Part shown: positions 12,158-22,804 of the stretch, piece by piece
Layout of the letters: each line of letters starts with the position of its first letter
Position numbering within the stretch: the stretch's first letter is position 1
Source of the DNA: Symsagittifera roscoffensis
Lineage: Eukaryota; Xenacoelomorpha; Acoela; Convolutidae
Length of the DNA: 60,000 nt
NCBI RefSeq assembly: GCF_963678635.1
Contig: NC_087067.1
Location: 36,900,686-36,960,685, forward strand
Reading direction: 5' to 3'
Translations under genes and position numbers: made by a program
Notes under the pieces: model-generated
Databases searched by the model: none
What the model was told of the DNA's origin: nothing
The model's input: only the letters and a program-made list of their open reading frames with translations

Positions 12158-13375
12158 GATGTAAATTTCTGGAGTCATTCAAGCTCATAAAACTGAGCTT
12201 TTGCCAGTTTTTCGTTTTTGCTCATTCTTCAGACAATCCTAAAGCACTTTGATGTTCTTAAAACGCGAAGCGAGATCGAAAATTCTGAAGAGGTAAGTTT
12301 CCAGAGCCCAGTCAATACAACTCGTGTATTTTGATCTGTTTTTATGACATACAACTTGGCTTAAGAATTTGATTTTTTTTAAATATCACCCTCCTCTGGA
12401 GAAATACTTATACTCACCCTGCATATGAACAAAGTATTGCCCTGCATAGTGAAATTATATAAGTTGCCCCTGAAAGTGTATTGGTTTTTAGATGAACTCT
12501 TAATGATTTTCAAAGATCTGTAAGGATATGATCTTTCCGGTTTTGTTTTAGTTTTTAACGGTATTGTATTCCAAAAAATGATTTTCTCTAAAACAGTTTC
12601 AGTCAACCAAATCAAATTTGTTGTCTACAATTTGAACCTAAATTAGTAAATTTGTTTTACAAATTGATTAATATTAGGATCTTTTTCAGATAGAGACAAG
12701 GCTAGAGATCTTGTCAGTATCTCTGTTTTTTTTTTTCGTGTACTGTATGTACTCTAACACACAAAACACAGAGCTCTCCTTTTCTGTTGACACTTTATCC
12801 TGTTGTTTTCTTTTGATCGAAATTGCTTTATTTTCTCATAAGATGAGCTGACGAATTTCAATGATTCGCACCTAGTTGGTGCTCTTAATTGTACCGACGG
12901 CTTCGAAACAGCTCTCGAAAACTTTCAAAATAGATTTTTTTGCAACACTCATTCAATCTGTTGCAAACTGACTTCAACTCGCGCCAACAGTTTGTTAGTC
13001 AAGCTAGTCACAAATTTTCAACCAATTTTCTCCTTTGCATGTGTTCTTGTACGGAACTTTGAACTAGAAATTTTGAAAGAGTTTGCTTTGCTATTATTTC
13101 TAAGGCTTTTTTGAAATTAAATTTTACAATCACTCCAGATTATGGCGCTTCTTTTTCTCGATCACCCTCACTTTCACCCTTGAAACTTCTCCGGCAAAAC
13201 TTCAGACCTTTTTTGCAGAAATATGGATCCTCTGGTCCCTTCAGGCAATGACGTGATAACACCCTCAATCACATGAGCACACCTTTTGACTGTAACCCTT
13301 TCCTTTCCCCGTAACTACTGTCAAACTTATAAAGGCATCAAACAAAAGAAATGGTATGATTATGTACACAAGACA
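11208..13375. other. AT-rich non-coding stretch
   Basis: No gene is supported. The stretch holds a CT microsatellite and, right after it (about 12165-12195), a short piece GAGTCATTCAAGCTCATAA shared with both arms of the long inverted repeat (about 3260 and 8090). The remaining frames are short and without motifs. Confidence 0.5.
12055..12154 (+). repeat. (TC)n dinucleotide microsatellite
   Basis: An imperfect TC/CT tract broken by TATC and TTC interruptions, cleanest at its right end. Three overlapping plus-strand frames rich in Ser and Leu are translations of this tract and not genes. Confidence 0.93.
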
Positions 13376-15007
13376 TCACGAACGGCAATTTATGCAATGG
13401 CAACAAAGTAGCATTGAACAAGAGTTGTTTAAGTTGAACATATCAATTCTATTTTTCAGATAGATTTTCAATTTTGCTTTGAAAATTTCAGGCGATGAGA
13501 AAATGTCGGCTATGTTGTTTGCTGAAATCATGTTGGCATACCGACAGACGCGATAGAAGAAAAATTGCTCTGTAAAGAAGAGTCGACAATTCTGGGTTGT
13601 TGAAAGCTTAGGGCGTGAGCTATTGCGAAGGTCTTTGGCTGCAAAGGTAAAATTTATGTATCTGTAAAGGTTGAAATCAAATTGATCAGTCAGGACTCGA
13701 TTAAGAAAACACATATCATGTAAAGCTATAGTGAAGGAAATTGGCAAGGAATTCGTTTTTCTAAGTTGTTCTGTATAGTCGTTGACTCCCGTTACCCATT
13801 TCAAACATTTTCTGTTAAATAATTCTAGTTTGCGGCGATATGTTAAAGATGGAAACCAGACCTGACTACCGTATAATAAAATACTCACAATACATAGCTG
13901 GTAATATTTGAATTTGGTTCTCATGGATACTCCATAAGGGATTGAACGTTTCAAGAAATGGAAAGCTTTGTTAACTGCAACCAGTTTGGTTTTAATGTGG
14001 ATGTCCCACTTTAAATCACTAGATATCGTTACTCCGAGATCTTTGATAGATGAAACTGACGGAATTGGGTAATCATTAAGGCAAAGTGTAGATTTGGGGG
14101 AAGTTGAGTTAAAACAAATAACTTTGCATTTATCAGAATTAAATGTCATTTCGTTTTCAAGCGTCCAATTGATAAATAGATCAATGTCTATTTGAACTAA
14201 GGAAAAGTCATATTTTGAATAGAGTTTGCTGTCATCAGCAAACAGAAAACATTTAGAGGTTTTCAAGACAGCTGGCATGTCATTAATGAAGAGTATAAAT
14301 AGCAAAGGGCCGAGTACACTTCCTTGCGGAACACCACTTGTTACATGGCCTTTTGGAGATGCTTCATTGTTAATTAAGACATTTTGCGTGCGGTTTGTGA
14401 GATAGGAAGCAAAAAGTTCAAGAAAGCTAACGTCAAAGCCTAAATTACCAAGTTTCAAAATAAGTATATGATGAGGAACTTGATCAAAAGCCTTGCGAAA
14501 ATCGAAGTACACAGAAAGACATTCGCTTTTTGCCTCGACGTCGTTATAAATCTGATCTAGGTATTCAAGAAGCTGAGTAACAGTCGATCGCTTGGTCATA
14601 AAACCATGTTGAGCAGGTGTAACTTTAGCCCGAATTTTAGGATAAATGAAATCGAAGATCATTCTCTCCAGAACAATCGATAATTGAGGCAATATGCTAA
14701 TCGGGCGATAATTTTCAACATTTTCGGGATTACTAGATTTAAGAACTGGCGTAATAAACGCACATTTCCAAAGTTCTGGCCACGTTTTAGTTTCCAAAAC
14801 CTTGACAAAGAGCTGCACGACTAGAGGAGATATTAATTCACTGCAGTAGTTAAGAATAAAGGTTGGGAGGCGGTCGTTGGTAATACAAGAAGTTTTAGCA
14901 AATTTGAGAGCTTTCTCGACCTTTTTAAGGTTGACATGGAGATCGGATAGAAAAATGGTGGGTTTTTCGGGTTGTAAGATTTGAATTTCATGCTTTTCTA
15001 GAAACAC
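13376..15007 (-). CDS. LINE reverse transcriptase (5'-truncated non-LTR retrotransposon)
   Basis: An uninterrupted frame of 543 codons encodes a non-LTR reverse transcriptase. RT blocks are in order: thumb-proximal NYRPISIL (99-106), QHGF (133-136), the first catalytic aspartate in YFDFRKAFDQVPHH (D169), SGVPQGSVLGPLLF (224-237) and the FADD catalytic pair (256-259, where most families have YADD). The C-terminal third (LLYGSQVWFPSL and onward) matches the thumb and tail of CR1/Jockey-type LINEs. No endonuclease or ORF1 precedes it: the frame opens at residue 1 just before the RT and the upstream sequence (15008-15300) is unrelated, so the copy is 5'-truncated, as is usual for LINEs. The intact frame suggests a fairly recent insertion. 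Subclass is inferred from motif style only. Confidence 0.9.
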   Translation of the reverse strand: MFLEKHEIQILQPEKPTIFLSDLHVNLKKVEKALKFAKTSCITNDRLPTFILNYCSELISPLVVQLFVKVLETKTWPELWKCAFITPVLKSSNPENVENYRPISILPQLSIVLERMIFDFIYPKIRAKVTPAQHGFMTKRSTVTQLLEYLDQIYNDVEAKSECLSVYFDFRKAFDQVPHHILILKLGNLGFDVSFLELFASYLTNRTQNVLINNEASPKGHVTSGVPQGSVLGPLLFILFINDMPAVLKTSKCFLFADDSKLYSKYDFSLVQIDIDLFINWTLENEMTFNSDKCKVICFNSTSPKSTLCLNDYPIPSVSSIKDLGVTISSDLKWDIHIKTKLVAVNKAFHFLKRSIPYGVSMRTKFKYYQLCIVSILLYGSQVWFPSLTYRRKLELFNRKCLKWVTGVNDYTEQLRKTNSLPISFTIALHDMCFLNRVLTDQFDFNLYRYINFTFAAKDLRNSSRPKLSTTQNCRLFFTEQFFFYRVCRYANMISANNIADIFSSPEIFKAKLKIYLKNRIDMFNLNNSCSMLLCCHCINCRS

Positions 15008-15424
15008 TGAACAGAAGTAATTGAATTAGATTGAATTAAAATCCGCGAAGTTCTCCGCATAGGCGTTTAAATTATTCAGTTATATTTCAACTATAACTCG
15101 CAATTTTACTTTGTGCCACGGACTAACATACCTTAAAATTGGGTTTTTTCTTAACCTCGGATTCGCGATTCAGGTCCTTAATAAATTGTCTGATGCCATC
15201 ATCTTTTTTTTTCAGTTTTGTAAGCAATTAGTCTTGAACTTCAATTAATGGAACACTATTTGAATCGTAGCTACAACTGAATTGGCTGATTCGACTTCTA
15301 GAAACAGCTTCCTCTCAGGATCTGACCGCTTAAGGGCGAAAGCGATCGCGTGCGCAATAACAAAAATCTGTAATTCAATGCTCAAAGTAATTTTTAATAA
15401 GACCTACTGACAGAGCTACTCTAT
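15008..15424. other. Non-coding stretch upstream of the LINE RT
   Basis: No endonuclease-like reading was found in any frame, and no other gene is supported. This marks the truncation side of the LINE. Confidence 0.45.
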
Positions 15425-15660
15425 GTTGCGTCCTTGTCACTACAAAGACTTGAACTGCATATGGCAACGCACAGCGGTTATCGGCGTAAAGCCTTGACGC
15501 GTGCAAATTACGCACACGATCACGTAACTGTGAAAGACATCTTGCAATAAAAACTTCCTACTGTTGTTTTTTATACTTCGGCCGCAGTTGAGAAGCTAGT
15601 TTTGGCTAGTGATGCTCATAGGGGATTGCTATAGGACTGAAACAGTTTTGACCCATCAAT
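15425..15660 (-). repeat. Dispersed repeat, inverted relative to 6176-6430
   Basis: TTGTCACTACAAAGACTTGA near 15435, GCTAGTTTTGGCTAGTGATG near 15595 and TTTGACCCATCAATGGAA near 15645 mirror the segment at 6176-6430. No coding content. Confidence 0.65.
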
Positions 15661-15890
15661 GGAATTTTTCAAAATTTCAATTGTCTCTTTAATTTGATTT
15701 ACTGCTATGAACCTTCTATACTATTATTTTACGCACTTAAATAAAAACGCCAAAAACAACCTAAAAATATAAATTTTATTATAAAATGACTGACGGCTAA
15801 GATTGTTCTAATTATAACCCCAAGCAAATAATTGCTTTTTGATTAGATATTTCTGATGTAAAAACGCCTGTTCAGATTATTAATTAAACA

Positions 15891-16402
15891 AGACTGCTCG
15901 TATCAGGGCGAAGCCCTGAAAGTTCCGACTGCCTTTTAAAGTTTATGTAGCAGTAATAACAAAAAAAAATTAAATGTAATAAAATGAAAATATTTTTTCC
16001 AAAATTTGATTTTTTTTTAAATCATCCCCCCACACGTCATAATAAGTACTAAGTGATAAATTTTGCTCCTATTAACAAATAAATTATAGCATATAAGCTT
16101 CCTTGAACTAATTTGGAACGATTTTTAAGACGGGTTAAATCTCGCTTACGCGTTAATAGCGCGAAATATATCGCGCGTTAATTGTCCCAAATTGGCCAAA
16201 ATGGCAATCTTTAAACCCCAATAACTTTACGAAAAATGATCACAGGTGAAATACCTTTTCAAATTTAAGCTTAGGACAACAAAACCTTTCGAATGATAAA
16301 AGAAAATTTGTCAAAAATGGCTAGTTAAAAAGTCGAAATTTGTCTGAAGAAAAAAAACCCACCCCGAGCACAAATATTCTGTTACTTTCGTATCGAAAGT
16401 CG
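15891..16402 (+). mobile_element. ~512-bp non-autonomous element, forward copy
   Basis: Begins AGACTGCTCGTATCAGGGCG and ends TTTCGTATCGAAAGTCG. It is the diverged reverse complement of 16671-17193 over its whole length, including CCCACCCCGAGCACAAAT near 16360 and GCGAAATATATCGCGCG(TT) near 16160. It is bounded on the left by AAACA (15886-15890) and on the right by GAACA (16403-16407), a possible 5-bp target duplication. It encodes nothing. A small hairpin CAGGGCGAAGCCCTG sits near its left end. Confidence 0.65.
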
Positions 16403-16670
16403 GAACAAAAATTGTTTCAGATCAAACCTCATGTCTGAAATTGGGTTTTCATGAGCGCGTATTTTTAACAATAAAAACCAAATGCGAGAGAAAGGCAATA
16501 AATAACGATAATAACACCGTGCTTGTATTATCTTTTGAATCGCACCGATCCATATATTAAAAGTATGTATATATGTGTCGGCTATACTCTACTTTATAAT
16601 TTGATTCATTTTGTGACATTTATCATTTATCATCTCTGTTTGACTGATGTTTAATAGTAAATCATTGTTT

Positions 16671-17193
16671 CGACTTTCGATACGAAAGTAACGGAATATT
16701 TGTGCTCGGGGTGGGTTTTTTTTTCTTCAGACAAATTTCGACTTTTTAACTATCCATTTTTGACAGAATTTTTAAATATCATTCGAAAGGTATTGTTGTC
16801 CTAAGCTCAAATTTGAAAAGATATTTTACCTGTGACCATTTTTTGTAAAGTTACGGGGGTTTAAAGATTGCCATTTTGGCCAATTTGGGACAATTAACGC
16901 TCGATATATTTCGCGCTATTAACGCGTAAGCGGAGAGTTAATCCGTCTTAGAAATTGTTTCAAATTGATTGAAAAAAGCTTGTTTGCCATAATTGATTTG
17001 TTTCAAGGAGCGAATTCTATCCTTATGTGTTTTATATGGCGTATGGGGGGATGATTTTCATAAAAACTTTCAAATTTTAATAAAAAAGTTTTCATTATAT
17101 TTTATTACATTTACTTTTTTTATGTTACTACTGCTCCATTAAGCTTACAAGGCAGTCGGAACATTCACGGCTTCGCCTTTATACGAGCAGTCT
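16671..17193 (-). mobile_element. ~523-bp non-autonomous element, reverse copy
   Basis: Reverse-oriented copy of 15891-16402, reading CGACTTTCGATACGAAAG at its left and TATACGAGCAGTCT at its right end. It is bounded by TGTTT on both sides (16666-16670 and 17194-17198), which is the same word as AAACA on the other strand. The two copies could pair into a hairpin with arms of about 0.5 kb around a loop of about 270 bases. It has no coding capacity. Confidence 0.65.
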
Positions 17194-17330
17194 TGTTTTA
17201 CAATTGTGCCCGACCTATGCTTCGACTATTCTCAAGCAAGTTTTTTGTGTTTAATGAAGCTGATATAAAGTAAACGGCGTCTACCTTAGCATACTTGAAA
17301 TGCAAACTAAGCTAAAATTTTGCAAAGAAA

Positions 17331-17726
17331 TGCAAAACTTGCAATTGGAAAAAGTTTTTGTTCCAGAAAGCAAGAAAAATTCAGTAGATTACATGATTAA
17401 ATAATAATACAAAAAACTATGCGTATCTGGGCAAAGCCTTGAATGTTCCGCTCGCGTTCTCAGAACTATGGAGGAGTGCTCGCTATAAAAAATTGACGAA
17501 TTAAAAAAAAAAATGGAAAAAAAAGTATTAAGAAAAATATACTGTTTCATTCCGCTTTAAGCTATACGTAAATTGGAGCCAAATTGCTGCCCATTTGAGC
17601 TAAATACGTTCTCTCAAATTGAGACTGGACTGTAAATTGTACAAATTTTGTGTTTTTTTATTTAAGAATGAAATTAATTTTCCATGATTATGAGCTTCGA
17701 AAGATCAAAATCCAATTGTCAGTTTT
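17331..17726. other. AT-rich spacer
   Basis: No gene is seen. Near 17410 a degenerate copy of the TATCAGGGCGAAGCCCTGA motif (GTATCTGGGCAAAGCCTTGA) is present. This spacer would be the 3' flank of the minus-strand cysteine-rich gene; the minus-strand 3' UTR and poly(A) signal could lie here but I cannot fix them. Confidence 0.4.
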
Positions 17727-18772
17727 TCAGCCGAGTATAGACAAACATTGGCCAACTACGTTCAGACATTTAGCCACTCCATTGACAACTGTGCATGTCA
17801 TATTACAGCAGTCTACAAGACAAGGGATCACTGCAACGACAGGATCCAGACACTCCAAACAGGAGCAGATAGATTCGCAGCAGTCACAACAGTCACAGCA
17901 TGCCCAGTTCTCGCTGCAACATTCGGCACACCCTACTGCATCTTCGTCTCCTTCACAACATTCACAAGAGCCGCAGCAAGCCCAAATTCCACCTTCTTCT
18001 TCATCATCGCCTCCATCTAAAGATAAAAAATAAAGTAATGGTTAATAGTATCTCGTATGATACATCTCGATTTCAACGGACCCGTACTTGTGGTTTTATA
18101 TTTCTGGAAAAAATTTGGTTGCCTTAATTTGGAGCACAAAGGGCTCACGGGCCATTCAAAGTTTTTCACAATGGTTTTCTACGCCGGAAAAAAGCCATAT
18201 TTGTTGTTTTGCGCGGAGAAACGTTACATGTTGGAATGTTTCATCCTGAAATCACTGAAACCCGAATAAAAAATGAAATTTGGCGACCAATGGTCAAGCA
18301 ATCAAGCATGCTATTTTCCCAGCATTAAAAATGATTGAGCAAAATTTTTACTCTGATCTGTTTTGTCTTCTTCCTCTGAGTTTTCTTTCGTAGTTTTTGT
18401 GTTACTTTTCCCGCTGTTCCTGTTCTGATCTATGGGTCCTACTTTATTCGGTTTTCTTTTTCTTTTGTCAATTGCTCCGGTGTCGGTTTTAGATTCTGCT
18501 CCGGTGTCGGTTTTAGATTCTGCTCCGGTGTCGGTTTTAGATTCTGCTCCTGTGTCGGTTTTAGATTCTGCTCCGGCGTCGGTTTTAGATTCTGCTCCGG
18601 TATTGGGTTGAGAATTTGAACGTGCGCTTAATCGATTATTCATTGCGCCCAAATTTTCTTCAATAGCAGCTATTTCGCTATTAAAATCAGACGCATTCAA
18701 GTACCCGTAACTGGTGATGGGTTGACTTGTTGTTGGTGGCAATTTTTCTTCAAGTGCAGCCATTTTTATCAA
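17727..18772 (-). CDS. Putative two-exon gene for a very cysteine-rich protein
   Basis: Proposed exon 1 is 18352-18772 and exon 2 is 17727-18016, on the minus strand. Exon 1 starts at the Met at 18772 (or 18763, MAALEEKLPP) and encodes a hydrophilic region with five AESKTDTG-type octapeptide repeats, then a Lys/Arg-rich and an acidic part. A donor AGA|GTAAAA leaves phase 1; an acceptor ATCTTTAG at 18017-18018 opens exon 2 in the matching phase. Exon 2 adds an acidic stretch (GGDDEEEGG) and about 90 residues with 23 cysteines, including ACCGSCECC, CCDCCDCC and CSCLEC, ending in a semi-hydrophobic tail (VVAVIPCLVDCC) and a TGA. The total is about 236 residues. I do not recognise the family. The cysteine clusters could bind metal or be palmitoylated; that is inference. 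The plus-strand Gln/Ser-rich frame at 17650-18033 is its antisense shadow. Splicing is predicted, not shown. Confidence 0.5.
18474..18603 (-). repeat. 24-bp coding minisatellite (five copies)
   Basis: A 24-base unit (GCTCCGGTGTCGGTTTTAGA plus TTCT on the plus strand) is repeated five times with two or three single-base variants (CTGTG, CGGCG). The unit length is a multiple of three, so it keeps the minus-strand frame open and encodes an eight-residue repeat within the cysteine-rich gene's first exon. Confidence 0.9.
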
Positions 18773-21700
18773 TTTTCTCTTTTCATAAAATTTAATCTTG
18801 CTGATACAGTGATTGTATTTGAAGATTCAATTTCTATTTTACTCTGGGCACAAAGTTGCTGTTAAAAAGAACCATAGGTACTTGTACTGATAGAAATGAA
18901 CGAGTTTGCAATATACAAAAAGTACAGTTTCAAGAATATGTGACGGTTTCTAAGAGCTAGAAGTTGATCTGCGCTTCTCGGAGGACTGTCAGCTATCAGT
19001 TCGGCTCTTTGTTTATTCTTTTGTTTTTGTAATTTGGATTCAAAAGTTAGCCAAAAACTGCACAAAGTCTGAATTAAGCAGCTAAATTAGTCTTAAGTCA
19101 TTATTATGTCATAAAAAAATCAGAAGCATTTTATACATCAAGCATAAATAATAATTTTTGCATTTGTTTTAACAACTTTTGTTCAAAATAAACAGTCCTC
19201 CAGTCGAAACGTGAAAAAATCATACCAAAGTTAGCTGCTCAATTATTTTTGAGTCATAACCGAAAAAACATCAAGAATTAAGTGATTGACCAATGTTATG
19301 TTTTTGATCAATGTTCATGTTTTGCTCTTTTAATCAACAAATTGTAATCAAACAAACAATCCCTTTATCCGATTGTCACAGTCATTTTTTGAAAGTAGAT
19401 TAAAAAAATGCTCGAATCAGGAGTAGGTCCTGAATATTCCGACTGCTCTTTTAGTCTTATGTAGTTCTTTTTGCAGAATGATATCTTGATTTGTTAAATA
19501 ACAATTTTACCACTTCACATACGCATCAGTTTTAGAATGAAATAGGTGTTTTTACAAGGTAATGGACAATGATCAAAAGTTTGCATATTTCAAGTTCACA
19601 GTTTTTTATCTCCTCCCTATGATTTTTTACAAATGTGTTTTTGTTCACGTTGTTCGATTGCTAGAAGTTTTTAAGTAAGGAATACATAAGGAAGAAATAA
19701 GGAGTTGGTATAGCGAGTTTAGTCCTCTTCTCAATTTTCATAACATTCAGACAATATACGTTAACTTGGTGCTAGTTAAATTTTGCAAGAGGGGAAAGAC
19801 AAATAAAAACCGCCTGTTTTCAAATGTTTTTCAGCTTTTGAATCAATTACAACGCCTTGGTTCACTTTCGATTGAACTTCTTGACGGATTAATTTGCTCT
19901 TTCAATATGCGGTAGAAGAGAACAAAACTGTTTGTATCAGGGCGACACACTACATGTTCCGGCTGCCCTTCAATCAAACATAGCCTGCAGAAGCCTGGGA
20001 AACTCATAGACACCCTAAAAATCTCCAATTCTTGAAGAAATTTCAGAATTTAAACCTTTAAAGTCAATCGGCAAATCTTTTCAATTATCTTGGAAATCCT
20101 AAAATACTATTCAACTTTCAAAACTAGATTTCATCATGTTTTTATTTTGTAATTGAAGAGCTTAGTTTTCTCTCCTAGTAACAAATAAAGGTGAATTGAA
20201 TTTCAAACAAAAATCCAGGTCAAACCCCATAAAATTTTGAGCGCGAAAAGGACTGACCAGATTTTAGCATGTAAACTCATCCATCCTTGTTAATTGTCTT
20301 CACTTCGTTCCCTGACATTTAGTTTAGCGAAAAAATATACTTTTTTTCCGAATAATTTGCCAAAATGTATGAGCAGAAAATGTATGAGCAGAAATTAACA
20401 TCGGCGAAGTAAAGAAAAATATATCAACCGGCATATCTTAAGCTTTTTTGTTAAAAATCAACCATTCCCCCATAGCCAAACTAGACACAATGCTTTACAA
20501 AAAACTGAGATTTGGGTACAATGGGATTTTAAGTAATCAAAATTTTTTGAGATGAAAAAGTTTTCGAAACTTGAGTCGACATTTTTTGGTCGATCTGTTT
20601 CGTTATCAAATTCAACTAACACTCTACACAACGTCCAATATAGCTCCAAAATGTACTGCAAATAAGGTCAGTTAGTGCTATTTTCAATGTATCTCACGCT
20701 TCTTTTTCCAAACTAAATCAGAACACATTCCGGTCGAATGTCACAGTTTGAAGCTGAATATCGGCTAGCTGTTATAAATTACAAATTGGCCCTTGACATA
20801 AAAGGCAGATATTCGAACACAGTACAATTCGAGATGAAATTTTTTTCCAACATCGGTTCTTAATCACCTTTCAAAAAACTAGTTCACTTTTTGTTTTTTG
20901 TTCAAATTTTGTTTCAGAGACCTATACCATTTTCATATTTTCATTCAAATTAACTTACAACTAATGAATGTGTATTTTTCTACAACCGATAAATGTGTAG
21001 TTTGAGCGCGGATGTCTGGGTCCGCATCATCTTGCAAATTTCAACAAGGTATCTATCGAGACTCAACTTCTCGGTTTTTGATATTATAACTTTTTGTCAT
21101 TGACACTTTCAATTATAAATTTTAATAGCCCGAAAAAAGATTTCATCTCTTCTTTTTTTCAAAATTTAATGTATTTGTTTCAGATTTTGCAGCCAAAAAA
21201 AACACTTCTGAATTTTTTTTGTAAAATACGTGCTGAAATTGAGATATTCTTGTCTAGAATTTCAGAGAGCTTTAAGGTGATGTCATTCTTTGGCTTAGTT
21301 TTTTTCGCTTTGTTAACTGCTTGGTTATTTACTGCAAGCAATTGTTTTTTTTTTCTACATGGTTTCCTCAGAATGAGTTTCACTCGAAACAAAATTATGA
21401 AAATTCTAATAGACCTAGTATTTTATTTTTTTTTGCAAACACTTTTTTCAACTGAAGAGCTTTGTGTTTTTGCTGTCTGCTAGCTTGCCATGCTATATTT
21501 GATGTGCACCAAGTGGCACCAACCTCTGTTTTGCTTCTCGTCGGGTACTATTCTTTTGTCTAACAAAACCGATTAGATCAGTTCAAGTACATCAAATCAA
21601 TTTCAGAAACAATTTTAAATGTCAAGAAAAACTATATGCGACCGGCTCGACCAAAATAAATTTTAATTAGACTTGCGCGAATTTCTCATCCATTGAAACT

Positions 21701-21930
21701 AAATTTTTGATGCCGTTTGAGATTTTTGGCGCGGCTAGGCTATTACGTGTTTCAATATAACAAAATTTAGCTTCTGATGAAGTAAATTTATTTTCATTTT
21801 TTCCTGGATTTTCGAGCTTACGCATTGTGATATCTTCTCCTCCAAAACAATCATAGAGATTAAACTTCCGTCAATTGTGATTGTTTTTCAAACTATCGCA
21901 ACCAAAAATTGATGTTTTGGTCTGTGCTAT
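18773..21930. other. AT-rich non-coding stretch, about 3.1 kb
   Basis: No gene is supported; all frames are under 130 codons and without motifs. Degenerate copies of the motif TATCAGGGCGAAGCCCTGA ... TTCCGACTGC are seen near 19413-19455 and 19930-19970. The 129-codon frame at 21094-21483 is rich in Phe and Leu from T-runs and has a hydrophobic segment, but I see no support for it as a gene. Confidence 0.5.
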
Positions 21931-22315
21931 CAGGGGCGGATTTAGGGGGGGGGGGTTATTTGGTCGGGACGGACGCCTCTTTTTGAGTGATTGGACCCCA
22001 TGCCATTGGTCCCCCTTTGTACTACTATTCAGCGCCAAAATTTGCTAATTTTGAGGGGGGGAGGGGGGAGCGTGCGCCAAAAAACGCGCAATTTTGGTTA
22101 AAATTTTCCTAAAAGTACCTAAGAAAGCCTTTTTGGCCTGTTTTTTCCACAATTTTGCCTGCAGCGCGGAAAATTTGGTGAAAAAAAAAGATTTTTTTTA
22201 AGTGCTCTGGGAGAGCTTGAAAAATCGGTTTGGTCGAACTAAAAACAGGTTGTCAAATATTTCAAAAACTTTTATGAAAATCGGCCCCCTCGAGAAAAAC
22301 TAAGACCCACCCCTG
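21931..22315 (+). mobile_element. hAT-type MITE, complete copy (385 bp)
   Basis: Starts CAGGGGCGGATTTAGG and ends CTAAGACCCACCCCTG, an imperfect terminal inverted repeat of about 15 bases. It is flanked by TGTGCTAT (21923-21930) and TATGCTAC (22316-22323), which agree at six of eight positions and fit an aged 8-bp target duplication. CAGGGGCGG...CCGCCCCTG termini and 8-bp duplications are the hAT superfamily pattern. It encodes no protein and is the same family as 10863-11207. Confidence 0.8.
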
Positions 22316-22323
22316 TATGCTAC

Positions 22324-22804
22324 GAATAGTCGGATTGACAAAGGTAAAAGAGAAATAAAGTTTGCTTTATTTAATTTTTTCTGTGTTTTTGTTTTAACTA
22401 TAAAAATCAAAAACTTTTACTTTCACTCGAAACTTATTTTGAAGCGATTCTTTTGATGAATTTAATATCTAACCAGTTATGATCACGTAGTAATTGTTTG
22501 ATTGTGTTTGATTTTGGTATGTGACCTGGGCTATTCCAGATACTTAGGTGACAGCATCTGATCATTTAAAATTCACATAAATCCACCTTGGATCTAAGGT
22601 CGATCCACCTTGGAGCTAATTTTTAGGTCAGAAGAAAGAAAGTTTCAACTGACTGTTTTTTAGTGATACAAACGAATTTTCATCGTTAAGATGAAACAAT
22701 TTGAATAACAGTTCGTGAGTTGCGACTTGTTTTTTAGATCATGATTGATCAAATCTTGTTTATTGTACTTGAACACTACACAAGAAATCTAAACGAACGA
22801 GAAG
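22324..22804. other. AT-rich spacer before the GC-richer block
   Basis: No gene is visible. Base composition changes abruptly at about 22790-22810, where the decayed coding block begins. Confidence 0.45.

Larger units (their letters stand above)
15790..17330 (+). repeat. Dispersed repeat, copy 2, carrying two inverted inserts
   Basis: The outer and central portions (15790-15885, 16435-16665, 17199-17330) match the uninterrupted copy at 3505-4170. Two large segments, 15891-16402 and 16671-17193, are absent from that copy and are mutual reverse complements. The host repeat itself has no coding content. Confidence 0.7.

Noticed and set aside
11946-12190. Ser/Leu-rich overlapping frames
   Set aside because: They translate the TC dinucleotide repeat.
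17650-18127. Gln/Ser-rich plus-strand frames
   Set aside because: They are antisense to the cysteine-rich exon; CC-rich codons read as Gln/Ser on the other strand.
18474-18603. CRISPR-like array
   Set aside because: The 24-bp units are contiguous without spacers and the DNA is eukaryotic; it is a minisatellite.
21094-21483. 129-codon Phe/Leu-rich frame with hydrophobic segment
   Set aside because: The composition follows from T-runs; there is no motif, splice context or repeat-family support.
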